NCBI GenBank assembly: GCA_023053575.1
Contig: JAKZAP010000021.1
Location: forward strand, 16,802,212-16,866,211
Direction of reading: 5' to 3'
Length of the DNA: 64,000 nucleotides
Source: Branchinecta lynchi
Taxonomy: Eukaryota; Arthropoda; Branchiopoda; Anostraca; Branchinectidae
How positions within the stretch are numbered: the first letter of the stretch is position 1; each line of letters starts with the position of its first letter. This document shows, piece after piece, positions 11,910 through 22,889 of the stretch. The translations under genes and the position numbers were made by a program. The notes under the pieces were generated by a model. It saw only the letters and a program-made list of their open reading frames with translations. It had not been told where the DNA came from and searched no databases.

Positions 11910-12074
11910 GTAAGTGTTGTTTGGTTAAATATTCATCAGAATTGAGGAGTACAAAATATAATGTATGAAACAGAACTATTCCAAAACCATCTGGTACATT
12001 CAATGACATATAAATACTAACAAAAATACAGATGCTCATACACATATGGATGTCAAAGCTATGCAATACAACAC

Positions 12075-12464
12075 TACACTGTCAGAAGTTTCATAACAGA
12101 TTGCGCCCAATACTTTCAAGATTGACAACACCTTTTCACTTAGAAATAAAGTGTTATGACCTATTAAGTTTAAACTATTTCGTGCCTAGATCTCCAACAA
12201 CACCTTCAATAGGTAAAAATACTACACTATCAGAAGTTACATAACGACAACAGAAGGATGCTCGGTTTCAACAGATAACACTTTGGGATGTTATCTGTTA
12301 TGTTTCTTTCGTTCCCGTTAGTATTTTTACCAATTGAAGGTGTTGTTGGAGATCTAGGCACAAAATACGTAAACTTAATTGGTCGTAACACTTTATTTCT
12401 AAGTGAAAAAGTGTTATTATTGAAAGTGTTATACGCTATCTGTTATGAAACTTCTGACAGTGTA
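12075..12464. mobile_element. Family F hairpin MITE, copy 2
   Basis: Ends TACACTGTCAGAAGTTTCAT and its complement. Inside them a second inverted pair (AACAACACCTTCAAT and ATTGAAGGTGTTGTT) encloses a smaller F-like hairpin (TACACTATCAGAAGTTACAT... at about 12225). It is nearly the same as 54734-55120. It lies 165 bp downstream of the exon at 11754. Confidence 0.8.
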
Positions 12465-12508
12465 ACTAACAGCGTGTTCGTCGTACACTGTAGCTTTTGG
12501 TTTTAAAA

Positions 12509-13657
12509 AACGTAAGTGGAGGGATACCCATGACATCGCAAAAGTTGTCCGTCCGTCTGTAAGCACGATAACTCTCGAAGGGAATGAGATATTTTCATGA
12601 AACTTAGTGTGAGGATTCGTTTGGTCGTCGGACCAGTCAAGTTCGTAGATGGGCTTTGTAGCCCTACATTTAGGGGTGGTGGAGGGGGTTCAAATTAAGG
12701 GGCAAACAAAATATTTTGAAACAGCTAATGTGATAGTCGATTATGGGGTAAGAAGACATGCTGAGCACGATTGTGAAAACTATTTTGTCATTGGACGAGT
12801 AGTTCGCCCGGAATCCGGCTAAAACCGGGAAGTTTGTTAAAAGTAAAAGTTTTATTTGAAGTTGATTAGATGTTCGATTTAGGGGTAGGAAGACATGCTG
12901 AAGACGATGGTGAAAACCATTTTCTCGACGGACAGGTAGTTCGCCCGGAATCCGGCCGAAACCGAAAAGTTTGTTAAAATTAGAAGTTTTATTTCGAGTT
13001 GATTTGATGTTCGATTTAGGGCAAGAAGACATGTTGACACTTATGTGAAAACAATTTTCTACCCGGACATGTAGTTCGCCCCGAATCCGGCGAAAACCGG
13101 AAAGTTGGTTAAAAGTAAAAGTTTAATCTGAAGTTGATTAAATATTTGATTTATGGGTAGAAAGACATGCCAAACACGATGGTGAAAATCATTTTCTCGC
13201 TGGACAACTAGTTCGCCCGGAATCCGGCCAAAACCGGAAAATTCATTAAAAGCAAAAGTTCGATTAGATGACGGATTAAGGGGTAAGAAGAGAGGCTGAG
13301 TCGGTTTATGACAATGGTTTTTTACCTTGACATAAAAATATTCCGGACTTCGGTTGTAACCGGATTTTTTTTTAAGTCAAACTTTTATTCAAAGTTGATT
13401 AGATGTTCTTTATAGGGATAAGGAGATACGCTGGTTTTGTTTCTGTATTTCTTTTTTGCTGGACTAGTAGTTCGCCCGGAAATCGGCAGGAAGTCTCGGT
13501 CAGTATTGTCAGTATAGATATGGCTTATAGAGGTATATTTGAACTTGGTTCTCTCTGATGATTAGCCTGTCCAAGACTGGATCTGGCGAAGACAAGACTC
13601 GATTGTCTGAATCAAATATTAGATTTTTGGGATCCCATCGACACCTTTGGTCTTGTT
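12509..13657 (+). mobile_element. Family A element, copy 6 (forward)
   Basis: Head AACGTAAGTGGAGGGATA, GTCCGTCCGTCTGT, GGGGTGGTGGAGGGGG, then satellite units. The GACATG word recurs near 12754, 12892, 13028 and 13163, giving a unit of about 136 bp. The tail ends in the GGGATCCCATCG box and GGTCTTGTT. This is one of the most complete copies. Confidence 0.85.
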
Positions 13658-14549
13658 GGGATTCCAAAACGTAAGTGGAGGTAAGTTTGTCAGCACGATA
13701 CCTCTTGAAGGGAATGAGATATTTTGATGAAATTTGGTGTGAGAAATTCTTTTGGTCAATGGAAAGGTCGAGATCGTAGATGGGCACTATAGCCCTATAT
13801 TTAGGGTGGGGGAGAAGGCTCAGATGAAGGGGCAAACAAAATATTTTAAAACAGCTAATGAGATAGTCGATTAAAGGGTAAGAAGACATGCTGAACACTA
13901 TTATGAAAACCATTTTCTTGCCGGACAAGTAGTGCGCCGGGAACCGGGCCAAAACTTAAAAGTTTGTTGAACGCAAAAGTTTTATTTAAAGTTAATTAGA
14001 TGTTCGATTTACGGATAAGAAGACATGCTAAAAACCTATGCGTATCTTATTTTCTACCCGGACAACTAGTTCGCCCGGAATCCGGATAAAATCGGAAAAT
14101 CTGTTAAAACCAAAAGTATAATCCGTATATGACAATCATTTTACCCGGACATATTGTTCGTTCGGAATCCAGCTGAAACCGGAAATTTTTGTATAAGTTA
14201 ATGTTTTATTTAAAGTTGATTATGCTGTTTATAGGGATAAGGAGATACGCTGAATTCGCTTTGTTTATTTGCTGGACAAATAGTTCGCTCGAAATTTGGC
14301 CGAAACGGGAAATTGGTCAGAAGTATAAAGCAGGAAATTTCGATCAGTATCCTAAAAAGAGATATGGCTTGGCTTATAGAGATATATCTGAACTTGGTTG
14401 TCTCAGATGACTAGCTATATATTTGCTAAACTAATCTGTCTCTAAATTTAAATAGTAAAAATGTTTAAGGATTCTGGCGAAGACAAGACCCAATTGTCTG
14501 GATCAAATGTTAAATTTCTGGGATCCCATCGAAACCTTTGGTCTTGTTT
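13658..14549 (+). mobile_element. Family A element, copy 7 (forward, tandem with copy 6)
   Basis: The head GGGATTCCAAAACGTAAGTGG starts directly at the last base of copy 6, with no host sequence between them. The tail ends GGTCTTGTTTC at 14549. Tail-to-head tandem integration suggests insertion at, or recombination through, the GGGATCCC box. Confidence 0.8.
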
Positions 14550-14664
14550 CATGTCTTGTCCCCACATCACCTCTTTTCTACGCAGTGAACTATTCTGAAA
14601 TTGTCTTATCTCATATCATCCGCCTGAAGATCAAAGCAAACTTCAAAAGCTATTCTTGGGGATA

Positions 14665-14800
14665 TTTTGTCGTGGTAACGTTTCGCCATGGAGACATTCT
14701 TTATAGGGACGTTTTGCCACGGTGACGTTCAGCCGGGGACGTTTTTTCATTGGGGGGCTCCACCGGAGACATTTTGCCATGGGGACATTTCGTCGGTAAG
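14665..14800 (+). repeat. Minisatellite of GGGACGTTTTGCCAC-type units
   Basis: About seven imperfect units of roughly 16-20 bp, alternating GACATT/GACGTT and GCCATGG/GCCACGG. No known element ends were seen. Confidence 0.6.
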
Positions 14801-15503
14801 CCAATTATAACGTTCAAAGAAACATGCAACTACTTGACATACATTCAGTAAACATACTTTTGCCTCTCCAAATTACAATGACAGGAACTTACTGAGTTAA
14901 AAAGGATGTGGCTGTTTTGATCTATAATTTTCGTGCCTTGAAATCAAACTTTCTCAGTCAATGTAATAAGTAAATAGCCATTATGCATGTATCAGTTTCT
15001 TTGGTCATGGTTCGCGTGTGGGAAAATAGGACTAATATTTGTTTCTTGCTTTTCGATTTTGAACAGCTCTGGGGAAGCAAACGTTCTCAGTGAGAAAACT
15101 TGTGGCAAAGTGTTGGAGGCTTGGAGGGCTTGGAGGGAAATAAGGGTTGCGTTTTCACACAACAACGAGTTTGACAAAAATGTGCAAATACCCATTTTCT
15201 TTCCACCGTGTTTACTCTCGAGTCTAACGTCTAAACATGTAACGTAACTTAAGGAGTTGCGTGTTCTGGATAATCGGTGTTAAACCCGCGCATAACACGG
15301 AGGCTTGAAACGCTTTCAAATATAAACACAGTAACACAGTGTTTGACTCTGGCAAATGAAAACGCTTTTTGTTAAAAATCAGGGAAAACACAACTGTCTG
15401 GAAACGCAGCTAAGGGTTTTCATCATGTTGAACACTCATCGTGGTGATTATTATTATGTCTGGTAGGTTAGTTTCTGACCACAATGAAAGGTACAAGTAC
15501 GTT
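14801..15503. other. Intronic stretch, one uncertain splice-acceptor signal
   Basis: There is a good pyrimidine tract and acceptor at 15040-15066 (TTTTCGATTTTGAACAG). The following open frame (15068-15247) needs phase 1, which does not fit the phase-0 exons of the gene, and no clear donor follows. At 15280-15450 there are short related words (AACGCTTT, GAAAACGC) without visible ends. Confidence 0.3.
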
Positions 15504-15780
15504 TTTGGGATCCCAAAACGTAAGTGGAGGGACACCTATGACATCGCAAAAATGTCCGTCTGTCTGTGAGCACGATAACTCTCGAAGGGAATGAGATATT
15601 TTGATGAAACTTGGTCTGAGTATTCATTGGGTCAAGGGTAAGGAAGAGTTCGTAGATGGTCTCTGTAGCCCTACATTTATGGGTGCGGGAGGGGGTTCAA
15701 TTAAGGAACAAGCAGAATATATTTAAAACAGGTAATGTGATAATCGAGTATGATGTAAGAAGACATGCTGAACACGAATA
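15504..15780 (+). mobile_element. Family A fragment, copy 8 (head only)
   Basis: Complete head GGGATCCCAAAACGTAAGTG with TGTCCGTCTGTCTG and GATGAAACTTGG, truncated in the first satellite unit at GACATGCTGAACACGA and followed by an (AT)n run and CGTGTAT. Confidence 0.8.
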
Positions 15781-15873
15781 TATATATATACGTGTATTTA
15801 AAAGCCAGTGGCCATATACACAACTACAAACACAAAAATAAACAAAAAAGAAAAACACTAACACTCAACACGT

Positions 15874-16505
15874 TCAAGTCGCTGCCTTCCGCGCCTCCAC
15901 GCCTTCCTGTGTAAAGCAACATAACGCAATAATTGAATCTCTCGAAGTAGTCCCCAAAATACCAGGGAGCAGCGGTACACCTCCTCGAAAAAATGTATCC
16001 CTCAAATTCACCAAACTTTGGCAACTATTCAGAAAATGTTCCAGCCCCAGCCTCCCCACAAAGGGAGCAAACACATCTACCTCCCGAGCCACCATCAACA
16101 AAAAACTCCCAGTATCTTTTACGCAGTGGTATGCAGTTTGCCCGCGCCTGCAACCAACACTTAAAGGACCCCTCTTGCTTATTGTACCTTTTATAACATA
16201 CTTAGCTCCCATATGAAATTATAATCTTCTAAAATCCCCACCTTTCTCCATTGTTTCGTTTCGTAACTACGAATTTTAGCGCTTTTTCGGCCTGCCCGAG
16301 CTTTGCCATCACCCAAAGAAAATTTTGCCGGGATCTTCATTGTCCGCTGAAAACTCTTTCCCACATAAGGATGTGATAATCTTCTGTTTGTTACTTTTTT
16401 TATTTGCTTCGTTTTCCCACTTCTTAACCAAGTCACGTTCAGTTTTAAAATCTTTTGCGCCCAGCCGCCGCGTCGGAGAGCAGAAAGGCTGGATGTAATC
16501 AACAA
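15874..16505 (-). pseudogene. Probable LINE C-terminal relic (Cys/His-rich end)
   Basis: The frame at 16212-15874 contains a Cys-x2-Cys-like start, then LEHFLNSCQSLVNLRDTFF, which matches the style of the Cys/His knuckle plus 'NLRD.F' helix at the end of many LINE reverse-transcriptase proteins (family knowledge). The upstream segment 16505-16191 is basic (KQIKKVTNRRLSHPYVGKSF) and in another frame, so the copy appears frameshifted. No palm motifs are nearby. Without a database search this is a moderate call. Confidence 0.4.
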
Positions 16506-16559
16506 CCGCCAACAAGAGAATCGCTAGTTTCAGGTGGAAAGTATGTGAAGGCAAATTTA

Positions 16560-16863
16560 AAGGTCCCATGTTATTTATCCATATGGCTAAGCTGGCGGTG
16601 CTGATCTCCGACTCTCGGCCCTCAGCCAGGAAGTGCAATGGGGGATTGGGGGCCAGCCATCCTGTGCTTTCACACACCCTTCCTGTCACCTTCCCCTTAC
16701 CCGGATTTCTGCAGGTACCCATTTGAAGCTGGGTGGACTTTGGCTTGTCTTACAGGGTTACACCACTAACCCCCGTCCCAAACCAAACAGCAGGCACTAC
16801 CGAGACTCAAACAAGCGACCCTTCACTTGCGAGTCCGGCGCGCCAACCACTCGGCCACGGACG
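16560..16863 (-). mobile_element. tRNA-derived SINE with LINE-related tail
   Basis: On the minus strand the head resembles a Leu/Ser-type tRNA gene: an A-box-like GTGGCCGAGTGGTTGG (complement of 16843-16858) and a B-box-like GTTTGAGTC (complement of 16804-16812). Both are internal RNA polymerase III promoter elements. The body then carries AAGCCAAAGTCCACCC and TGGGTACC (complement of about 16713-16755), a tail shared with the L2-like LINE at 24185-24730, and continues to about 16560. The shared tail suggests that the LINE's enzyme mobilised it. Confidence 0.7.
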
Positions 16864-16979
16864 GACATCCATATGGCATCGGAAATAAGTCTCCATATGG
16901 CCTCATATCTCCATGTTATTCTCCGTATGGCATCGGAACCCTGATGGTCCTACTACTTTCCCGTGTGAAATAATTCAAG

Positions 16980-17160
16980 TCGTAAACGATCGTTTTTTTC
17001 GAATTGTATTATGGGACATTTTCCCAATCGTAAACAATTTGTTTTTTTACGATTGGAAACAGTTGTTTTCGATTAAAACATTTTACGACTGGAAACAGTT
17101 GTTTCCAATTGTATTTTACGATCGAAACGTTTGTTTCCGATCGGAATTTCTGACTGCCGA
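16980..17160. repeat. ACGATTGGAAACAGTTGTTTT-type quasi-palindromic repeat, copy 1
   Basis: Dense self-complementary words (AACGATCGTTT, GGAAACAGTTGTTTCC-like). A similar patch with the same words is at 21765-21945. The two patches flank the family C/hAT complex at 17374-21725, but no element ends can be defined. Confidence 0.45.
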
Positions 17161-17373
17161 TTCTTTTTCAACAGACCCTCCACCTATACGACCCTAAAAT
17201 GTAGCTTGTCGAAAAGCGGAAGGACTATGACTTCTCTTGACCTAGTCCTTAATTTCCTGTGGTTCAGTTCGGTCTATTATATTAAGGTCTTAAGGAGCAA
17301 TATTTGCAATGTGCTATATACAGGCCAATAGTTTGTCTTAAAATTTTTCGATTAAACAGCAGCACTCCAAAAC

Positions 17374-18176
17374 AAGCGCTACGAGCTCATATGGCACTTG
17401 TTACGAGTAGGTGGTACAAAAGAGTAAAAGAGAACTTCACAAAACACCCCGCCATCCAAAAATGCGGTTCGGACCTAGAATCAGGATATCGAGTTTCACT
17501 CAAGTCCCTCAACTCCAAGCCATCGCCAACCTTCCAAGTTTCAATCCAAGAAATGCACTCGCTATGTCTCTAGACGTGTCCAAGATTTCCCGGTACCCCC
17601 TTCCAACTTCCTATACCACGGCCGAATCTGGTCTGGACTCCTAACTGGATCACCTGAAGCATTTTCTCTTACCACCTATGTTTCACTTGGATCCGAGCAT
17701 TTCTGGGGGAACTTCCGGTAAATCCCCCCCCCACTCCGTGTTTAGATCCGGTTCGAACAATATGTCATCTAGGGCATATGATCTCTGTACCTTCCAAATT
17801 TTATTCAAGCACTCCACTTGTTTGACCCTTATGTGCATGTCAAAAACTTCTCGCAACCCCCATGGTGGTCGGATAGGGGAAACGACTATTCTCAAGTCAG
17901 TCTATTCGGGTCCCTGATACGTCTTCCGAGTTTTATCGTCCTAGAAAATCAGGAAGTTCCGAACTTGCGGGATCGCCAGAATTAAGCCCTCCCCCACAGT
18001 GTCCGAATTTGATCCGCTTATTTCAACGATGTATCAGACTTGCGCTTGTTCTTTCCACCAAGTTTCATCCCGATCCCTCCACTCTAAGCGTTCCCAAGAT
18101 TTCTGGTTCCCTCCTCCGGCTCCCGTCAAAATCATCGGATCCGATTTGAACTGGGTCGTCTGAGACTCAGCGTCTT
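17374..18176 (-). repeat. Family C copy 2, left part (C-rich strand up)
   Basis: Opens with the family end CGAGCTCATATGGCACTTG and GTACAAAAGAGTA, followed by C-rich units (AAGTTTCATCCCGATCCCTC). It is interrupted at 18176 by the hAT-like element and resumes at 21590. Confidence 0.8.
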
Positions 18177-19189
18177 TAGGTGTGGGCACTGTTCCTGTTT
18201 TCTGTTACTGTTTTTTCCTCCTGTTTTACTGTTTACTGTTTTCTGTTTCAGGGACCCAAAAATAAACAGAACATCTTTTTTGAAGCCAGCTTTTTTTTTC
18301 TCATCTGTTCTGTTTTGTTTTGGTGTGTCCTGTTTTGCCCTGTTCCTGTTTTTTTTCACCTGTTTAAACACCCAAATCTGTTTTTTGGGGGCAACCTATC
18401 TTATCAGTACAACAAATCTTTTAACTCAAGATGTCACATTCCAAAAGAGGCCAATCTGTCAACCTTACCATTCATTACCCACGCTGAATGTGAATGCAAT
18501 GACGGCTATGAAAAATACTGACTAAGAATCAAGCAATAGTAGGAACAACAGCAAAAAAATAATATTTCTTCTTATTTATTTGAAATCGTGAAATAATTGG
18601 AACTCCAGATGCCGTAAATATTTAGTCAGCCCATGCTGACGGTGAATCACATTTGACAGAGCTAAATCGACACGTAGTCAGCTAAGTGACTACGGGTGTA
18701 GGATTCCAACACTTCGTGGCAACAGCCGTCTTCGGGTCCAATCCGAACAAGTGCGCAAGCGCTCAAACTTGATGTGTAAAAGTAAAACGTATATCATGTA
18801 TTGTGTACGAACAGCCTAATAACCATTCGCCCTTGACTTTTAATTCATTGGTCAGTATGGGCCCAGTTGCCAGCCTTTGGATGGGGGGGGGGGGGCTGTA
18901 TCACCGAAATATACATCTAGACCTCAATGTTAACACGTATTTCGAATCTCACCTTGGCACCAGTCATGGTCAGCAAGTTTGCGCAGTTGGCCCATTCCAC
19001 TTGCCTCTGAACCGGAAGGGTAGGGGGGGGGGGGGGGGGGTCCAAAGACCCATCTGGACAATGATATTCACGCATTCCAAATTTCACCTTAGTACTAGTC
19101 ATGTTTAGTAAGTCTGCGAATTTGGTCACGTAATATACTCTGGGCAGTCCGGGACCAGTTGGACATAATTCGCAAAAAGTTGGTAAGCC

Positions 19190-19425
19190 TTTAAAATTTA
19201 ACTGAAAAGCCAACTAATTTTTTTTCATTTCAAATTCACTGAGTTGTTTGGATATTTTTTTATTTTCCACTATCTGCTCTAGTTATGACGTTCAGAATAT
19301 GTGCGGCCGTCCCGCAACGTAAATTCTACTATGATGCGGGAAATTTTAATCTAAACACAAACGCGGCTTTCAGTGGGCAGTCGTGAGATTGGTGAAGGTT
19401 GCTCAGTGCCGGAACAAAAAAAAAA
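19190..19425 (+). mobile_element. Family B MITE fragment inside the hAT-like element
   Basis: Left terminal repeat TTTAACTGAAAAGCCAACT is present, then ATGACGTTCAGAATATGTGC and AAATTCTACTATGATGCGGG. The distal half of the family is missing. Confidence 0.7.
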
Positions 19426-19799
19426 TCCTAAATTTTTCTCGTAAGGCGTACATAAAAATACACCTTACGTCTTAACCTTATGTTAAGACAAACGAAACTT
19501 CCATGGCTCATTTTCCATCGGGAAAAAGTGTGATTCATTGGTATAGGCAGCTGGAATTCTGGACCAAGATATTTCTTGTTCCATGAAAACAACTCGAATA
19601 AAGGCAACTGTCCGGTCCAAGGAAGAACTATTTAAGATAGACATATTTTTTTAATTTCATCAAAAACACATAAATTAAGCAAACAATTTACCATTAACGG
19701 CCACTTTTAAGACAACAAAAATCCTGATTGTGGCCGTAATTCTAACCACCACGAATCCACTATATCATTCCCTCCCCAACCTTGGGGGGGGGGAGGGTA

Positions 19800-21390
19800 A
19801 TTTTTTTTTTTTTTTAAATAAACACCCCTCTTATCACACTTCTTTCCTTTTTAAATAATGGGATTTAACCATTCTCTTGAATGATGCCAGACTTACAGCC
19901 TCTCTGACCGATTCTGGAAGGTCATTCCAGACGCTCACACCTATGTTCCTGAGAACAAATCCTGCTCTTGTTGTGTTTCTTCTCTAGTGAGCTAGATCCT
20001 CTAAATGTCGGGTAAAATAAGGGTGATCAAACGAGTTAGTGTTAAAAAAAATCATAAAAGTACTCAGGGCTTACCTTATTTACACTTTGAAAAACAAATA
20101 TCTCTAGCTGGTAATCACGGAGCTCACCTACGTTCAAAATCCCATTCTTTCTAAAACACTCCGCAGTATTCTGACAATTTTGAAATTCTCCTATGAGACG
20201 CAGCGCTTTGTCTTGTATTATTTGGGTTCTTTTATAATTGGACAAGAAATTACTTGTCCAAACAGAACAACCGTACGTGATGTAAGGATGCACAATAGCA
20301 CTGTATAACAGTTTGACAACTGCTATCGGGAACACTTTTTTCAGCCTCCTCATCACTCCCAATCCTCTAGCTGCTTTTGCCGATACTATTTCACCATGCT
20401 TCTTCCACGACAAATTGCAATCAATATAAAATCCGAGATATTTACAAACAAACACCTGTGTTATGTTGACTCCATTATATAGCACATTATCAAGAAGTTC
20501 GGGCAAACCAGTTCGACTAAACACCATAAAATTCGTTTTTCTTGGATTTACTGCAAGAGAGCTTAGAGCTGTAAAAACATGAAGCCGACTCAGGACGTGG
20601 TTTGCTTTTTGCACAAGCTCTTGCGAAGTCCGGGCGAACACTGTGAAAGCTGTATCATCGGCGAAAGATGTTAAAACTGAAGCGCGTAGATAAAATCGAA
20701 GGGTATCCACATATACCAGGAAGAGTAACGGGCCAAGGACTGACCCTTCGGGAACACCACAATTTATAGGCAATAGATATGTCACTCATCACCACCTTCA
20801 TGGTCTTCCGCACAGGTAAGATCGAAACCAACTTAATGCCGTATAAGATTTCGCAGTCTTTTCAGTAAAATTTAAAAATCCACAGTGTGAAACGCCTTCT
20901 TCAAATCAATAAAAATAGTTAGAGGAATCAAATTATTTTCAAACGCCCTATTTACACAATCTAAAAGGTGATGAACGGCATGCACTGTAGAATGACCTTT
21001 TCTAAAACCAAACTGCGAGTCTGACAAAAATCCAAGCGAATTCATGTACTCGTATATTTTTTTATACACTACTTTTTCGTGAATTTTTGAGAACAGCGGT
21101 AGAATAGATATCGGTCTCCAGTTGGAAATGTCTCTTTTATCACCTCCTTTATGGAGGGGTATAACTTTTGCGCGCTTTAGTTCGTCAGGAAAAGCCTTTT
21201 TGAACAGATAAATTGACTAGAAATAAGATGACAGGTAAGAGATACGCAGCAACTGTTTTAAAAGCTTTGATATTTAGGCCATCAACACCAGCTGCTACCA
21301 TCAACACCAGATACTTCTTGGTACAGGGCAAACCAGTAGGTGAACTATACCAGAAAAAACAATAAGAAATACGAGAAATCAAATAATAAA
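19800..21390 (-). pseudogene. Non-LTR retrotransposon (CR1/jockey-like group), 5'-truncated
   Basis: The minus strand encodes much of a reverse transcriptase in order. It opens with QFGFRKGHSTVHAVHHL (around 20990), then FIDLKKAFHTVD (around 20900), CGVPEGSVLGPLLFLVYVD (around 20750) and the FADDT active site (around 20660). Further on are the thumb segment CKYLGFYIDCNLSWKKH and the end segment SVWNDLPESVREAVSLASFK (around 19910). The catalytic aspartates are present (FADD). The copy is broken: QFGFRK and GVPEGS lie in different frames, one stop sits near 19985, and the N-terminal endonuclease is missing. The plus-strand poly-T at 19801-19816 is the 3' poly-A. It inserted into the hAT-like element. 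Subfamily needs a tree. Confidence 0.85.
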
Positions 21391-21589
21391 AAAAAAAAAT
21401 TTTAAACAGCCGGTTCTGTTTTTTTTTTCGCCTGTTTAACAGCTGTTTCTGTTGTCGAAGTCATCATTTCTGTTAAAACAGAACAGGACCTGTTTTCAAG
21501 TTTCCTGTTTTCTTTCTGTTTCTGTTCTTATGTGACCTGTTTCTGCCTGTTCCTGTTTGAATGAAAAAACAGAACAGTGCCCATGCCTA

Positions 21590-21725
21590 GGCGTCTTTAC
21601 AAACATCAAGTTTCATTAAGATCCGGTCACCCGTTGGAAAGTTATAAATACCTCAAGATTCCGGATTCCCTCTTCCTCCACTACTCCCCGGATCTGACAT
21701 GGAACATCTGAGACGATAGCTCTTT
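21590..21725 (-). repeat. Family C copy 2, right part
   Basis: Continues the unit broken at 18176: CATCAAGTTTCATTAAGATC, GGTCACCCGTTGGAAAGTTA. Together with 17374-18176 it reconstructs the empty target site of the hAT-like element. Confidence 0.75.
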
Positions 21726-21950
21726 CCACTTGTTATGATCGTTTAGGATTGGGATTTCAGATTCACCGTTTCAGTGAAACCTTTTTTGATCGTTTACAAC
21801 AACGAAAAAATCAACTTCCCTATTACAGTTGTTAAAACTCAGGTCTGTATTCACGACTTGAAAACAAAACCAACTGTTTCCGATCGAAAACAATTGGAAC
21901 CAATTGAAAACGATTGGAAACAGTTGAAAACGATCGTTTTGAATGGATAC

Positions 21951-22857
21951 GAAACAAGACCTAAGGTTTCGATGGGATCCCAAAAAGTCTAATATTTGAT
22001 CCAGACATTTGGGTCTTGTCTTCGCCAGATCCAGTCTTCGCCACGATAATCATCTGAGAAACCATGTTCAGATATATCTCTATAAGCCATATCTATTTTG
22101 ATGATACTGACCGAAACTTTCTGCTTTACTTCTGCCAAATTTCCGGTTTTGGCCGAATTTCGAGCGAACTACTTATCCAGCAAAAAAAGAACAATTCAGA
22201 AACAAATTCTGCCTATCTCTCTATCCCTATAAAGAAGGTCTAATAATTGCAAATTAAACTTTAACTTATAAAATTTCTGGACGAATTATATGTCCAGGTA
22301 AAAAATGATTGTCTCAAACAGACTCAGCGTCTTTTCTTAGCCGTAACTCTGTCATCTAATCAACTTCAAATAAAAATTTCGCTTTTAACAAATTTTCCGG
22401 TTCGGCCGGATTCCGGGAGAACTAGTTGTCCGACGAGAAAATGGTGTTCATCATCGTGTTCAGCATGTCTTCTTACCTCATAATCGAACATCTAATCAAC
22501 TTCAAATAAAACTTTTAATTCTATTCAACTACCGGTTTTGCCGGATTCCGGACGAACTAGTTGTCCGGCAAGAAAATGGTTCTCACCATCGTGTTCAGCG
22601 TGCCTTTTCACCCCATAATCGTCTATCACATTAGCTGTTACAAAATATTTTATTTGCCCTTTAATTTGAACCCCCACCCCTAAATGTAAGGCTACCGAGC
22701 CCATCTACGAACTTGACCTTACCCTTGATCCAACGAATCCTCACACCAATTTTCATCAAAATATCTATTTCCGTTCGAGAGTTATCGTGCTGACAGACGG
22801 GCAATTTTTACGATGTCATAAGTATCCCTTCACTTACGTTTTGAGATCGCAACAAAC
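21951..22857 (-). mobile_element. Family A element, copy 9 (reversed)
   Basis: Tail box AACAAGACCTAAGGTTTCG at 21951, about five satellite units, then the head (CACTTACGTTTTGAGATC) near 22857. The head box has decayed from GGGATCCC. Confidence 0.8.
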
Positions 22858-22889
22858 GATCGTAATTTTTTTGAGCTTAAGCATCTGAA

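Larger units (their letters stand above)
18177..21589. mobile_element. hAT-like transposon with CTGTTT-rich ends
   Basis: Ends are TAGGTGTGGGCACTG and, inverted, TAGGCATGGGCACTG, matching the usual hAT terminal pattern. The flanking 8 bp are AGCGTCTT (18169-18176) and GGCGTCTT (21590-21597), a target duplication with one mismatch. Next to each end lies 150-190 bp of CTGTTT/CCTGTTTTC words in inverted orientation. No hAT transposase could be recognised; the interior holds a family B copy and a LINE, so this is probably a non-autonomous or gutted copy. It interrupts a family C copy. Confidence 0.75.

Noticed and set aside
15067..15247. A further exon of the host gene after a strong acceptor-like tract
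   Set aside because: The open frame needs phase 1 while neighbouring exons are phase 0, no good donor follows, and the peptide does not resemble the other exons.
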